The notes under the pieces were generated by a model, which was not told where the DNA came from, did no database searches, and was given only the letters and a program-made list of their open reading frames with translations. DNA of 8,648 bases from Campylobacterota bacterium (GTDB taxonomy: Bacteria; Campylobacterota; Campylobacteria; Campylobacterales; Sulfurimonadaceae): the NCBI GenBank assembly GCA_013153755.1, contig JAADDU010000072.1:1-8648 (forward strand). Reading direction: 5' to 3'. Below are positions 1-6,350 of the stretch, piece by piece; positions within the stretch are counted from its first letter, which is position 1; every line of letters starts with the position of its first letter. A program made the translations under genes and the position numbers.

Positions 1-2
1 TA

Positions 3-623
3 TATAATGATTTGGTAAATTTATATGCTACAGATAAGCAAAATGTAGAAATCTTTTCACAAGAAGCAGATGCAATACAACTTAGAATGAAGAAAAAACC
101 GGTAGATGATGTTAGTCCAATGATGCTTGATCCTGTAACGCAGATAAAGAATTATCATGGGATGATAAATTCATATGCAAATAAAAAAGGGATAAAAGAT
201 AGTAATTTTACATCAGTAACAATCTTTGAGATAGATAACTTTTCTAAGAAAAAGAGAACTTTTTCACAAGAGTTCACACAAAATATACTTAAAAAGATTG
301 CTTTTACTATATCGCTACATGAACAAGCAACTGATGTGATAGCTAGAACTGACTACAATCAATTTACTGTTATCTTATCAAGAGCATCAAAAGAACAACT
401 TTTTAAAGATATGGATATTATTCGTCAAAGTATCTCTGAAATTAAATTTAAAGAACCAGGTGGAAAACAAATCGCTGTAACTGTAACTGGTGGATATATG
501 GTAAAACCATTAAATCAACATATAGAAGAAGCTTTAAAGATAGCTAAAGAGATTCTTAATGAAGCTAAAAAAAGTGGCAATAATTTTATTGGTAAAATAA
601 AAGGGACAAATAAGTTGATATAG
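3..623 (+). CDS. C-terminal part of a degenerate GGDEF-domain protein (5' end outside window)
   Basis: The reading frame is open to the left edge, so the N-terminus is missing; the first in-frame codon is at 3, and the TTG at 12 need not be a real start. About 206 residues are visible. A GGDEF-type fold is suggested by DPVT near base 129 (usually DPLTGL), then FEIDNF (usually DIDxFK), then ARTDYNQF where active diguanylate cyclases have a form of ARYGGDEF. The signature therefore reads DYNQF (351-365), with both glycines and both acidic residues replaced. The RxxD inhibitory site is also altered (QATD). Active cyclases need the acidic residues for metal and the glycines for GTP, so catalysis is unlikely; the domain may bind a nucleotide or act as a protein-interaction module. 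The missing N-terminal part probably holds a sensor or receiver domain. Assignment to the family is fairly secure; its role is unknown. Confidence 0.72.
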   Translation, partial: YNDLVNLYATDKQNVEIFSQEADAIQLRMKKKPVDDVSPMMLDPVTQIKNYHGMINSYANKKGIKDSNFTSVTIFEIDNFSKKKRTFSQEFTQNILKKIAFTISLHEQATDVIARTDYNQFTVILSRASKEQLFKDMDIIRQSISEIKFKEPGGKQIAVTVTGGYMVKPLNQHIEEALKIAKEILNEAKKSGNNFIGKIKGTNKLI

Positions 624-650
624 ATGTTAAATATCAACTTTGTAATGTCC
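604..650 (+). terminator. Hairpin at the end of the GGDEF-like gene, possible terminator
   Basis: A perfect 10-bp stem pairs AAGTTGATAT (612-621) with ATATCAACTT (631-640) around a 9-base loop. GGACA (604-608) and TGTCC (646-650) can extend it across a short internal loop. The stem includes the stop codon of the upstream gene. There is no clear T-run after it, so it may be a weak or Rho-assisted terminator, or a 3'-end stabilising structure. Confidence 0.45.
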
Positions 651-685
651 TAAATAGTAACAAACTCAAACTTCCCTTTCTCAAA

Positions 686-708
686 CTTTGTATTTAACAT
701 AAACAAAG
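686..708 (+). repeat. Small inverted repeat upstream of sdhA
   Basis: CTTTGT (686-691) is matched by ACAAAG (703-708) with an 11-base spacer. The wider AACTTTGTA (684-692) also occurs directly repeated at 636-644. The arms sit just before the likely -10 box of the sdhA operon, where an operator could lie. In sequence this AT-rich, six-base arms can arise by chance. Confidence 0.3.
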
Positions 709-725
709 GGTTCTCACGCTATAAT
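694..725 (+). promoter_or_regulatory. Likely sigma-70 promoter of the sdhABE operon
   Basis: A perfect TATAAT lies at 720-725, which would start transcription near 731-733, about 30 bases before the sdhA ATG. The best -35 match, TTAACA (694-699), is 20 bases upstream, longer than the ideal 17. Housekeeping promoters in Campylobacterota often lack a conserved -35 box, so the -10 box is the main evidence. Confidence 0.5.
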
Positions 726-762
726 CTACATTATTTTTATATCTTTAAACGAAGGAAAGCTA

Positions 763-2475
763 ATGAGTATTCCTATTTATACTTACGATGCGATTGTTGT
801 TGGTGCAGGTCTTGCAGGATGTGCAGCAGCAAGAGAGTTGCAAAATGCAGGAAAAAAAGTTGCTGTTATTACAAAGTTACATCCCCTAAGAAGTCACTCA
901 GGTGCAGCTCAAGGTGGTGTTAATGCAGCATTTAGTGATGAAGACTCTGTAGAGTTACATGAATTTGATACAGTAAAAGGTTCTGATTATTTAGCAGATC
1001 AAGATGCTGTTGAGTTTATGTGTCAAAAAGCTCCTGAGACTATCAGATGGGCTGAGAGAATGGGTGCTGCTTTTAGTAGAACTGCTGATGGAAAGATTGC
1101 ACAAAGACCTTTTGGTGGTCAATCTTCACCTCGTGCATGTTATGCAAAAGACAGAACAGGTTTAACTCTGCTTCAAACTATATATGAACAAGCTCACCGT
1201 GCTGGTGTTAAGTTTTGGGATGAATGGTATGCAGCTGACATCATCTACAAAGATGGAAAAGTTAGTGGTGTAGTTGCTTTTAATATCCGTGATATGCAAA
1301 CTGTGATTTTCAATGCAAAATCAGTAATGTTCGCAACTGGTGGATATGCTCGTTCATACAAAATCAACTCAAATGCTCATGCAAATACAGGTGATGGTCT
1401 TAGTATTGTTGCTCGTCATGGTCTTCCTTTAGAAGATATGGAATTTGTACAGTTTCACCCATCTGGACTTAGTGGAAATGGTGTTTTAATCTCTGAAGCT
1501 GCTCGTGGTGAGGGTGGAAGACTTTTCAACTCTAAGGGTGAGCGTTTTATGGAAAAATACGCTCCAAATGCTATGGAGTTAGCATCTCGTGATGTTGTAA
1601 GTCGTGCAATATTAAATGAGATAAGAGAAGGTCGTGGAGTTGGTCCAAGAAAAGATGCTGTATATATAGATGTAACACATCTTGGAAAAGATTTGATTAT
1701 GGAGAGACTTCCTGAGCTTCGTGATTTAGCTATCACATTCTTAGGTCTTGATATGATTAAAGAACCTATCCTTATATCTGCAACTGCTCACTATTCTATG
1801 GGTGGTATACCTGTAAATATAGCTGGAAATGTTCGTAAAAACAATGATGAATTTATAGAAGGTTTTTATGCTGCTGGAGAGTGTTCTTGTGTATCTGTTC
1901 ATGGAGCTAATCGTCTTGGTGCGAACTCTGTTCTTGAAGCACTTTTATTTGGTCGTTTTGTTGGTAAAACAATGGTTAGCGAGATAGAAGATATAGAGTT
2001 AAGAGTTGCAACACAAGAAGATGCAAAAACTGCTTTAGATGAAATGGATTTTATACTTAAAAACAATGGTAGCGAGAACATCACTCAACTTAGAGATGAA
2101 CTTCAAGAGTGTATGACTGCAAATGCTGGTGCTTTTAGAACAAAAGAGACTCTACAAATCGCTATAGATAAAGTAAAAGAGCTTAGAAAAAGATTTAAAG
2201 ATATCCGTATCAAAGATAAGTCAAAAGTGTTCAATACTGAACTTCAAGAAGCTATAGAATTTGGTCATATGATTGACTATTCTGCGTTTATTGTTGAGAG
2301 TGCGATTGAAAGAAATGAGAGTCGTGGGGCTCATTATAGAGAAGATTTTGAAAGTCGTGATGATGAAAACTTCTTAAAACATACTATGGCTTATATGAAT
2401 GAAGATGGTGAGATAAAACTTGACTACATGGATGTTAAACTTGGCAAACATGAACTTAAAGCTAGAAACTACTAA
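763..2475 (+). CDS. sdhA: Succinate dehydrogenase / fumarate reductase flavoprotein subunit
   Basis: This FAD subunit interconverts succinate and fumarate. Its 570 residues are close to the usual SdhA size. A Rossmann FAD motif GAGLAG is at 14-19, followed by RSHSGAAQGG with His45, the residue expected to carry covalently bound FAD. Active-site motifs are QFHPSG (His232), EAARGEGG (Arg248), SRDVVSR (Arg276, matching the catalytic proton-shuttle arginine), HYSMGG (His343) and GANRLGANS (Arg384). The start is supported by AAGGA at 752-756, six bases before ATG. There is no Tat or Sec signal, so it should stay in the cytoplasm, unlike MfrA of Campylobacter. It is first in an operon with an iron-sulfur subunit and a CCG-domain subunit, a class E arrangement. 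The sequence does not settle the main direction: fumarate reduction (reductive TCA cycle or respiration) and succinate oxidation are both possible, so frdA is an equally fair name. Confidence 0.95.
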   Translation: MSIPIYTYDAIVVGAGLAGCAAARELQNAGKKVAVITKLHPLRSHSGAAQGGVNAAFSDEDSVELHEFDTVKGSDYLADQDAVEFMCQKAPETIRWAERMGAAFSRTADGKIAQRPFGGQSSPRACYAKDRTGLTLLQTIYEQAHRAGVKFWDEWYAADIIYKDGKVSGVVAFNIRDMQTVIFNAKSVMFATGGYARSYKINSNAHANTGDGLSIVARHGLPLEDMEFVQFHPSGLSGNGVLISEAARGEGGRLFNSKGERFMEKYAPNAMELASRDVVSRAILNEIREGRGVGPRKDAVYIDVTHLGKDLIMERLPELRDLAITFLGLDMIKEPILISATAHYSMGGIPVNIAGNVRKNNDEFIEGFYAAGECSCVSVHGANRLGANSVLEALLFGRFVGKTMVSEIEDIELRVATQEDAKTALDEMDFILKNNGSENITQLRDELQECMTANAGAFRTKETLQIAIDKVKELRKRFKDIRIKDKSKVFNTELQEAIEFGHMIDYSAFIVESAIERNESRGAHYREDFESRDDENFLKHTMAYMNEDGEIKLDYMDVKLGKHELKARNY

Positions 2476-2481
2476 GGAGGG
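2474..2481 (+). promoter_or_regulatory. Strong ribosome binding site fixing the sdhB start
   Basis: AAGGAGGG overlaps the sdhA stop codon (2473-2475) and lies five bases before the ATG at 2486. It selects this start over an in-frame ATG at 2420 inside sdhA, which would add 22 residues unlike the family. The overlap with the stop suggests coupled translation of the two subunits. Confidence 0.85.
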
Positions 2482-2485
2482 ACTT

Positions 2486-3463
2486 ATGAGTACAAATATT
2501 ACTACAAAAAAAGTAAACTTCAAAGTATTTCGTTTTAATGCAGATGAAGATTATCTTCCATATTATGAAGACTATAACATGGAAGTAACTTCTGAAGAAG
2601 TTGTTTTAGATATATTAAATAGAATCAAATGGGATCATGATGGTAGTTTTTCATACCGTCGTAGTTGTCGTCATGGTATATGTGGAGCTTGTGCTATTAA
2701 AGTAAATGGTAGAAGTACATTAGCTTGTAAAGAGAGCATGACAACAATGCTTGAGATGTTTGGTGATGAACTTATTATAGAACCTTTAAGCATAAAAAGA
2801 GCTGTTAAAGATATGATCATAGACAAAGGAGATTTCTGGGAGAAACACGATGCTATCCACCCTTATCTTATCTCTGATGTTGAAGAACATCCAGAACATG
2901 AACATATAGTTACACCAGAAGAAGCTGAAGAGTTAAATGAAGCAGACTTATGTATCCAATGTGGTGCTTGTCATTATGCTTGTCCTGTTGTTGAGATAAA
3001 TGAAGACTTCTTTGGTCCAGCAGCATTTGCAAAAGCTTACCGTTTTGAAGCTGATGTTCGTGATGATGCTCACATATCAAGACTTAAAGAGCTTCAAGAA
3101 GAGAAGCAGGGTGTTTGGGATTGTGCTAAATGTTATGAGTGTGCAGAAGTTTGTCCTAAAGATGTAAATCCTATAGATAAAATCACTAAACTTCATCAGA
3201 TGTTATTTAAAGAGGGTGTTGCTAAGAGTAATGTTGCGACTCGTCATGCTGTTGGATTTAAAGATTCTATTGCTAAAAATGGTGTACTTGATGAGGGTGG
3301 ATTGGTACTTTATTCTGAAGGTCCTTCTATCGTTAAACATATACCTGTTGCACTTAAAATGTATAAAAAAGGTAAGATTGTTCCACCATGGGATATTACC
3401 AAGTCAGATAACCTTGATGAGATACAAAAACTTATAGAATCATCATCAACTGCAAAGTTTTAG
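2486..3463 (+). CDS. sdhB: Succinate dehydrogenase / fumarate reductase iron-sulfur subunit, class E type
   Basis: This subunit carries electrons between the flavin of SdhA and the quinone-side subunit. It has 325 residues; classical SdhB has about 240. A plant-type ferredoxin domain (about 10-100) holds the [2Fe-2S] ligands Cys61, Cys66, Cys69 and Cys81. A bacterial ferredoxin domain has CxxCxxCxxxCP twice: Cys156, 159, 162, 166, and Cys213, 216, 219, 223. In classical enzymes the second motif lacks the cysteine at the 216 position and binds [3Fe-4S]; here a second [4Fe-4S] is predicted, as described for Sulfolobus SdhB. A His/Glu-rich stretch (131-140) lies between the domains, and about 100 residues follow the last cluster. 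That tail accounts for much of the extra length and may contact the CCG subunit. The gene is ten bases from both neighbours in the operon. An alternative name is frdB. Confidence 0.95.
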   Translation: MSTNITTKKVNFKVFRFNADEDYLPYYEDYNMEVTSEEVVLDILNRIKWDHDGSFSYRRSCRHGICGACAIKVNGRSTLACKESMTTMLEMFGDELIIEPLSIKRAVKDMIIDKGDFWEKHDAIHPYLISDVEEHPEHEHIVTPEEAEELNEADLCIQCGACHYACPVVEINEDFFGPAAFAKAYRFEADVRDDAHISRLKELQEEKQGVWDCAKCYECAEVCPKDVNPIDKITKLHQMLFKEGVAKSNVATRHAVGFKDSIAKNGVLDEGGLVLYSEGPSIVKHIPVALKMYKKGKIVPPWDITKSDNLDEIQKLIESSSTAKF

Positions 3464-3473
3464 GAGTAGATAA

Positions 3474-4355
3474 ATGGAAAAATTAAAATACGCACTTTTT
3501 ACAGGATGTACTGCTAAACAAAGTACTCCAGAGCAGATGAAATCAACAATGGCAGTTGCTGATAAACTAGGAATTGAGCTTGTGGAACTTACAGAAGCAT
3601 CTTGTTGTGGTGCTTCACACTTACAAGATTATGATGACTTTTTATCTTTAGTTTTAAATGCTAGAAACATTGCTTATGCTGAAAAACATGGTCTTACAAT
3701 GGTTACTATATGTAATACATGCCAGTTAAATACTGCTATGACTAAACACCGTTTAGATAATAATGCAGAGTTAAAAGCAAAAGTAAACGAAAAACTAGCA
3801 GAAGTTGGACTTGAGTATAAAGGTACTTCTGCTATAACTCACTTTTTATATGCTATTATCGATGATATAGGATTAGATAAAATTAAAGAGATGGTTGTTA
3901 AGCCTCTTAGCGAGTTTAATATTGCACCATTTTATGGTTGTCACAACATCCGTCCTTCAGAGCTTACAAACTCTACTCATAAAACAAAAGAAGATCCTTA
4001 TAACCCAACTTCACTAGATGAGCTTATAGTAGCTTGTGGTGGTGTGAGTGTTGATTATAAAGAGAAAAACAAATGTTGTGGTTTTCATGTAGAACTTCAA
4101 GCTCCTAAAACTGCATCTATCTTAACAGGTAATGCTATAGCAGGTGCTATGGATGGAAATGCAGATATGATGGTAACACCTTGTCCACTTTGTCACTTAA
4201 AACTAGATACTCAGACTCACCATGCAAGTAAAGCGATAGGTCGTGATGTTGAACTTCCTGTTTTACATATGCAACAAATGATAGGTTTAGCTCTTGGCTG
4301 TAGTGCTGAAGAATTAGGTCTACAACATCACTTGGTAGATGTTGATTTTATATAA
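3474..4355 (+). CDS. sdhE: CCG-domain (HdrB-like) subunit of class E succinate:quinone oxidoreductase
   Basis: This 293-residue protein has two cysteine-rich CCG domains, as in heterodisulfide reductase HdrB. The first has Cys12, Cys44-Cys45-Gly and CNTC (80-83). The second has Cys156, Cys201-Cys202-Gly and CPLC (237-240). In HdrB such motifs bind non-cubane [4Fe-4S] clusters, so one or two are predicted here. In class E enzymes this protein replaces the membrane cytochrome b subunits and is thought to pass electrons to or from the quinone. I see no convincing transmembrane helix, so membrane contact would be peripheral. AGGAG (3462-3466) overlaps the sdhB stop and is seven bases before ATG. 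It is last in the operon, eleven bases before the terminator stem. Annotations of homologues vary (sdhC, frdC, mfrE, hdrB); it is not the SdhE/SdhAF2 flavin-assembly factor, which shares a name only. Confidence 0.9.
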   Translation: MEKLKYALFTGCTAKQSTPEQMKSTMAVADKLGIELVELTEASCCGASHLQDYDDFLSLVLNARNIAYAEKHGLTMVTICNTCQLNTAMTKHRLDNNAELKAKVNEKLAEVGLEYKGTSAITHFLYAIIDDIGLDKIKEMVVKPLSEFNIAPFYGCHNIRPSELTNSTHKTKEDPYNPTSLDELIVACGGVSVDYKEKNKCCGFHVELQAPKTASILTGNAIAGAMDGNADMMVTPCPLCHLKLDTQTHHASKAIGRDVELPVLHMQQMIGLALGCSAEELGLQHHLVDVDFI

Positions 4356-4365
4356 ATAACAAATT

Positions 4366-4401
4366 AAAAACTTTCTAAGTGATATACTTAGAAAGTTTTT
4401 T
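4366..4401 (+). terminator. Rho-independent terminator of the sdhABE operon
   Basis: A perfect 15-bp stem pairs AAAAACTTTCTAAGT (4366-4380) with ACTTAGAAAGTTTTT (4386-4400) around a GATAT loop. The T-run at 4396-4401 follows the stem core. It starts 11 bases after the sdhE stop. The A-run on the 5' side would also let it act on the other strand. Confidence 0.93.
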
Positions 4402-4423
4402 CATCTACTAAACTCTCCAATTT

Positions 4424-4452
4424 TTTTCAAATAAAGCTTTATAAAGTACAAT
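4424..4452 (+). promoter_or_regulatory. Probable promoter of the mqnE-GT-pglB-pgi unit
   Basis: TTTTCA (4424-4429, four of six bases of TTGACA) and TACAAT (4447-4452, five of six of TATAAT) are 17 bases apart. A T-rich tract covers the -35 region, common in Campylobacterota promoters. The two GATAAT boxes just downstream (4456-4461 and 4470-4475) are alternative -10 elements. A new promoter is expected here because a strong terminator precedes it. Confidence 0.45.
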
Positions 4453-4453
4453 T

Positions 4454-4477
4454 AAGATAATATCACAAAGATAATAT
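4454..4477 (+). repeat. 10-bp direct repeat in the mqnE leader
   Basis: AAGATAATAT occurs exactly at 4454-4463 and 4468-4477, a 14-base period. It sits between the likely promoter and the AGAGG ribosome binding site (4482-4486). It could be two -10 boxes, a regulator site or chance in AT-rich DNA. Confidence 0.5.
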
Positions 4478-4492
4478 GTATAGAGGTTATAT

Positions 4493-5530
4493 ATGAACAA
4501 TAGAATAGATTTCAAAACAGCAATGAAGCTTTGGGATATGGACTTTTTTGAGCTTGGTAAAAAAGCAGATGATATAAGACAGAGTTTACATGGTAAAAAG
4601 AGCTACTTTAATATAAATCGTCACATAAACCCTACAAATGTATGTGCAGATATATGTAAGTTTTGTGCCTATAGTGCAAATAGAAAAAATCCAAATCCAT
4701 ACACTATGAAACATGATGAAATTTTAAAAATAGTAAAAGATGTTGAGAGTAGGGGAGCTAAAGAGGTTCATATAGTTTCTGCTCATAATCCAGATACAGG
4801 GTTAGAATGGTATTTAGAGATATTTAAAAAGATAAAAAATACATATCCAAAACTTCATGTAAAAGCTTTAACAGCTGCTGAAGTTGATTTTCTTGCTAGA
4901 ACATACAACAAAAGTTATGATGAGATACTTGATTTGATGGTTGAGTATGGGGTGGACTCTATGCCAGGTGGTGGAGCAGAGATTTTTGATGAAAAGGTGC
5001 GTGATTTTATCTGTAAAGGCAAGGTTACATCTAAACAATGGCTTGAGATACATCAAAAATGGCACGAAAGAGGTAAAATGAGTAATGTTACTATGCTTTT
5101 TGGACATGTAGAATCTCGTGAAAATCGTATAGACCATATGATGCGTATAAGAGAACTTCAAGATAAAACAGGTGGTTTTAATGCCTTTATACCACTAGTA
5201 TATCAAAGAGAAAACAACTACTTAAAAGTAGATAATTTTTTAAGTGCAAATGAGATTTTAAAAACTATGGCGATAAGTCGTATAGTTCTTGATAATGTTC
5301 CTAACCTAAAAGCATATTGGGTGACTTCAACTGTAAACTTAGCTCTTTTATCTCAAGAGTTTGGTGCAAATGACCTTGATGGAACGATAGAAAAAGAGTC
5401 CATAAACTCTGCTGCTGGAGCTAATAGTGCAAATGGAGTGGAACTTGATAAATTTGTAGGACTCATAAAAGATAGTGGTTTTATACCAGTTGAGAGAGAT
5501 AGTCTTTATAATGAGATAAAAGTTTGGTAG
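4493..5530 (+). CDS. mqnE: Aminofutalosine synthase (radical SAM, menaquinone biosynthesis)
   Basis: MqnE joins the adenosyl part of S-adenosylmethionine to 3-[(1-carboxyvinyl)oxy]benzoate, giving aminofutalosine in the futalosine route to menaquinone in the cytoplasm. The 345 residues fit the family. The radical SAM cluster motif CxxxCxxC is Cys51, Cys55 and Cys58 in NVCADICKFCAYS, and SMPGGGAEIFDEKVR at 156-170 is typical of the MqnE/MqnC group. The CADICKFCA context favours MqnE over its paralogue MqnC (cyclic dehypoxanthine futalosine synthase); phylogeny would confirm this. The ATG has AGAGG six bases upstream. It opens a close-packed unit with a glycosyltransferase, pglB and pgi, with no other menaquinone gene visible. 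Menaquinone made by this route is the likely partner of the Sdh/Frd complex encoded just upstream. Confidence 0.9.
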   Translation: MNNRIDFKTAMKLWDMDFFELGKKADDIRQSLHGKKSYFNINRHINPTNVCADICKFCAYSANRKNPNPYTMKHDEILKIVKDVESRGAKEVHIVSAHNPDTGLEWYLEIFKKIKNTYPKLHVKALTAAEVDFLARTYNKSYDEILDLMVEYGVDSMPGGGAEIFDEKVRDFICKGKVTSKQWLEIHQKWHERGKMSNVTMLFGHVESRENRIDHMMRIRELQDKTGGFNAFIPLVYQRENNYLKVDNFLSANEILKTMAISRIVLDNVPNLKAYWVTSTVNLALLSQEFGANDLDGTIEKESINSAAGANSANGVELDKFVGLIKDSGFIPVERDSLYNEIKVW

Positions 5531-5537
5531 ATAGTAT

Positions 5538-6350
5538 ATGAATATATCGGTTATCATCCCTACATATAACCGATATACTCTCTTAAAAAGAGCTATGGCC
5601 TCTGTAGATGCACAAACTATAAAACCAGATGAGATTATAGTTATTGATGATGGTTCAACTGATGATACTTCAAAAATACAAAATGATTTCCCACATATAA
5701 AGTATATATACCAAAAAAACAAAGGTGTTAGTAGTGCTAGAAACCTTGGTATAACCACTGCATCTAATGAGTATATAACATTTTTAGACTCTGATGATGA
5801 GTGGCATAGAGATAAACTAAAAGAACAGATATCTTTTCATATAAATAATCCCGATATATTGATAAGTTATACTGATGAGTTATGGATAAGAGATGATAAG
5901 ATTCTAAAGGTGCCAAAAAAATTTAAAAAAATTGGTAAAGATGCTTTTTTAGAAAACTTACATTACTGCAATATCGCTCCATCATCTGTGTTTATATATA
6001 AATCTGTATTTGATAAAGTTGGAGTATTTGATGAATCTTTAGAAGTTTGTGAAGATTATGATTTATGGCTTAGGATAGCATCAAGGTTTAAGATAGCTTT
6101 AGTAGATAAAAAGCTCATTACAAAGTATGCAGGGCATGAAGATCAACTTAGTTTTAAGCATTGGGGAATGGATAGGTTTAGAGTCTTAGCTTTGGAAAAA
6201 TTATTAGATGCAGTGGTTGGAGATAAAGAGCTTATAAGAAAAGTATTGGTACAAAAATACACCTTATTACTCAAAGGTGCAAAAAAACATGATAAAATAC
6301 AAAATATTTACAAATATGAAAAAAAATTAGAGAGATATAAAAGTGAATAA
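5538..6350 (+). CDS. Family 2 (GT-A fold) glycosyltransferase
   Basis: This 270-residue inverting glycosyltransferase should move a sugar from a nucleotide donor to an acceptor at the cytoplasmic face of the membrane. The GT2 domain begins at once (ISVIIPTYNR, 3-12), has the nucleotide-binding DDGSTDD at 37-43, the metal-binding DSDD at 84-87, and CEDYDLWLR at 171-179 with the likely catalytic base in the Glu-Asp pair. No transmembrane segment is evident. The start is the ATG seven bases after mqnE, with no good ribosome binding site, so translation may depend on coupling to mqnE. Its end overlaps pglB by eight bases, which suggests a role in building the lipid-linked oligosaccharide used by PglB. 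It has the same broad family as Campylobacter PglI, but the sequence differs from what I recall of PglI. Donor and acceptor cannot be read from the sequence. Confidence 0.88.
   Translation: MNISVIIPTYNRYTLLKRAMASVDAQTIKPDEIIVIDDGSTDDTSKIQNDFPHIKYIYQKNKGVSSARNLGITTASNEYITFLDSDDEWHRDKLKEQISFHINNPDILISYTDELWIRDDKILKVPKKFKKIGKDAFLENLHYCNIAPSSVFIYKSVFDKVGVFDESLEVCEDYDLWLRIASRFKIALVDKKLITKYAGHEDQLSFKHWGMDRFRVLALEKLLDAVVGDKELIRKVLVQKYTLLLKGAKKHDKIQNIYKYEKKLERYKSE

Noticed and set aside
12..14. TTG as the start of the GGDEF-like gene
   Set aside because: The frame is open to the window edge, the gene is more likely cut by the window, and no ribosome binding site can be seen.
1455..2084. Two short open frames on the - strand inside sdhA (1455-1736 and 1899-2084)
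   Set aside because: Both are shadows of strongly conserved SdhA sequence and have no independent support.
763..2475. L-aspartate oxidase (NadB) as an alternative for the flavoprotein
   Set aside because: The flavin-attachment His45 context, the adjacent iron-sulfur and CCG subunits, and the SdhA-type C-terminus fit Sdh/Frd; NadB works alone.
2420..2485. Upstream in-frame ATG for sdhB, adding 22 residues
   Set aside because: The extension lies inside sdhA, and a near-perfect ribosome binding site sits before the ATG at 2486.
3216..3437. Open frame of 73 codons on the + strand inside sdhB
   Set aside because: It is an alternative frame of the SdhB tail with a Leu/Lys/Met-biased composition and no start signal.
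4868..5161. Open frame of 97 codons on the - strand inside mqnE
   Set aside because: It lies wholly antisense to mqnE with no ribosome binding site or recognisable domain.
5348..5758. Open frame of 136 codons on the - strand across the mqnE/glycosyltransferase junction
   Set aside because: It is antisense to two well-supported genes, resembles no family I know, and has the Ile/Tyr/Phe-rich look of a complementary frame of AT-rich coding DNA.
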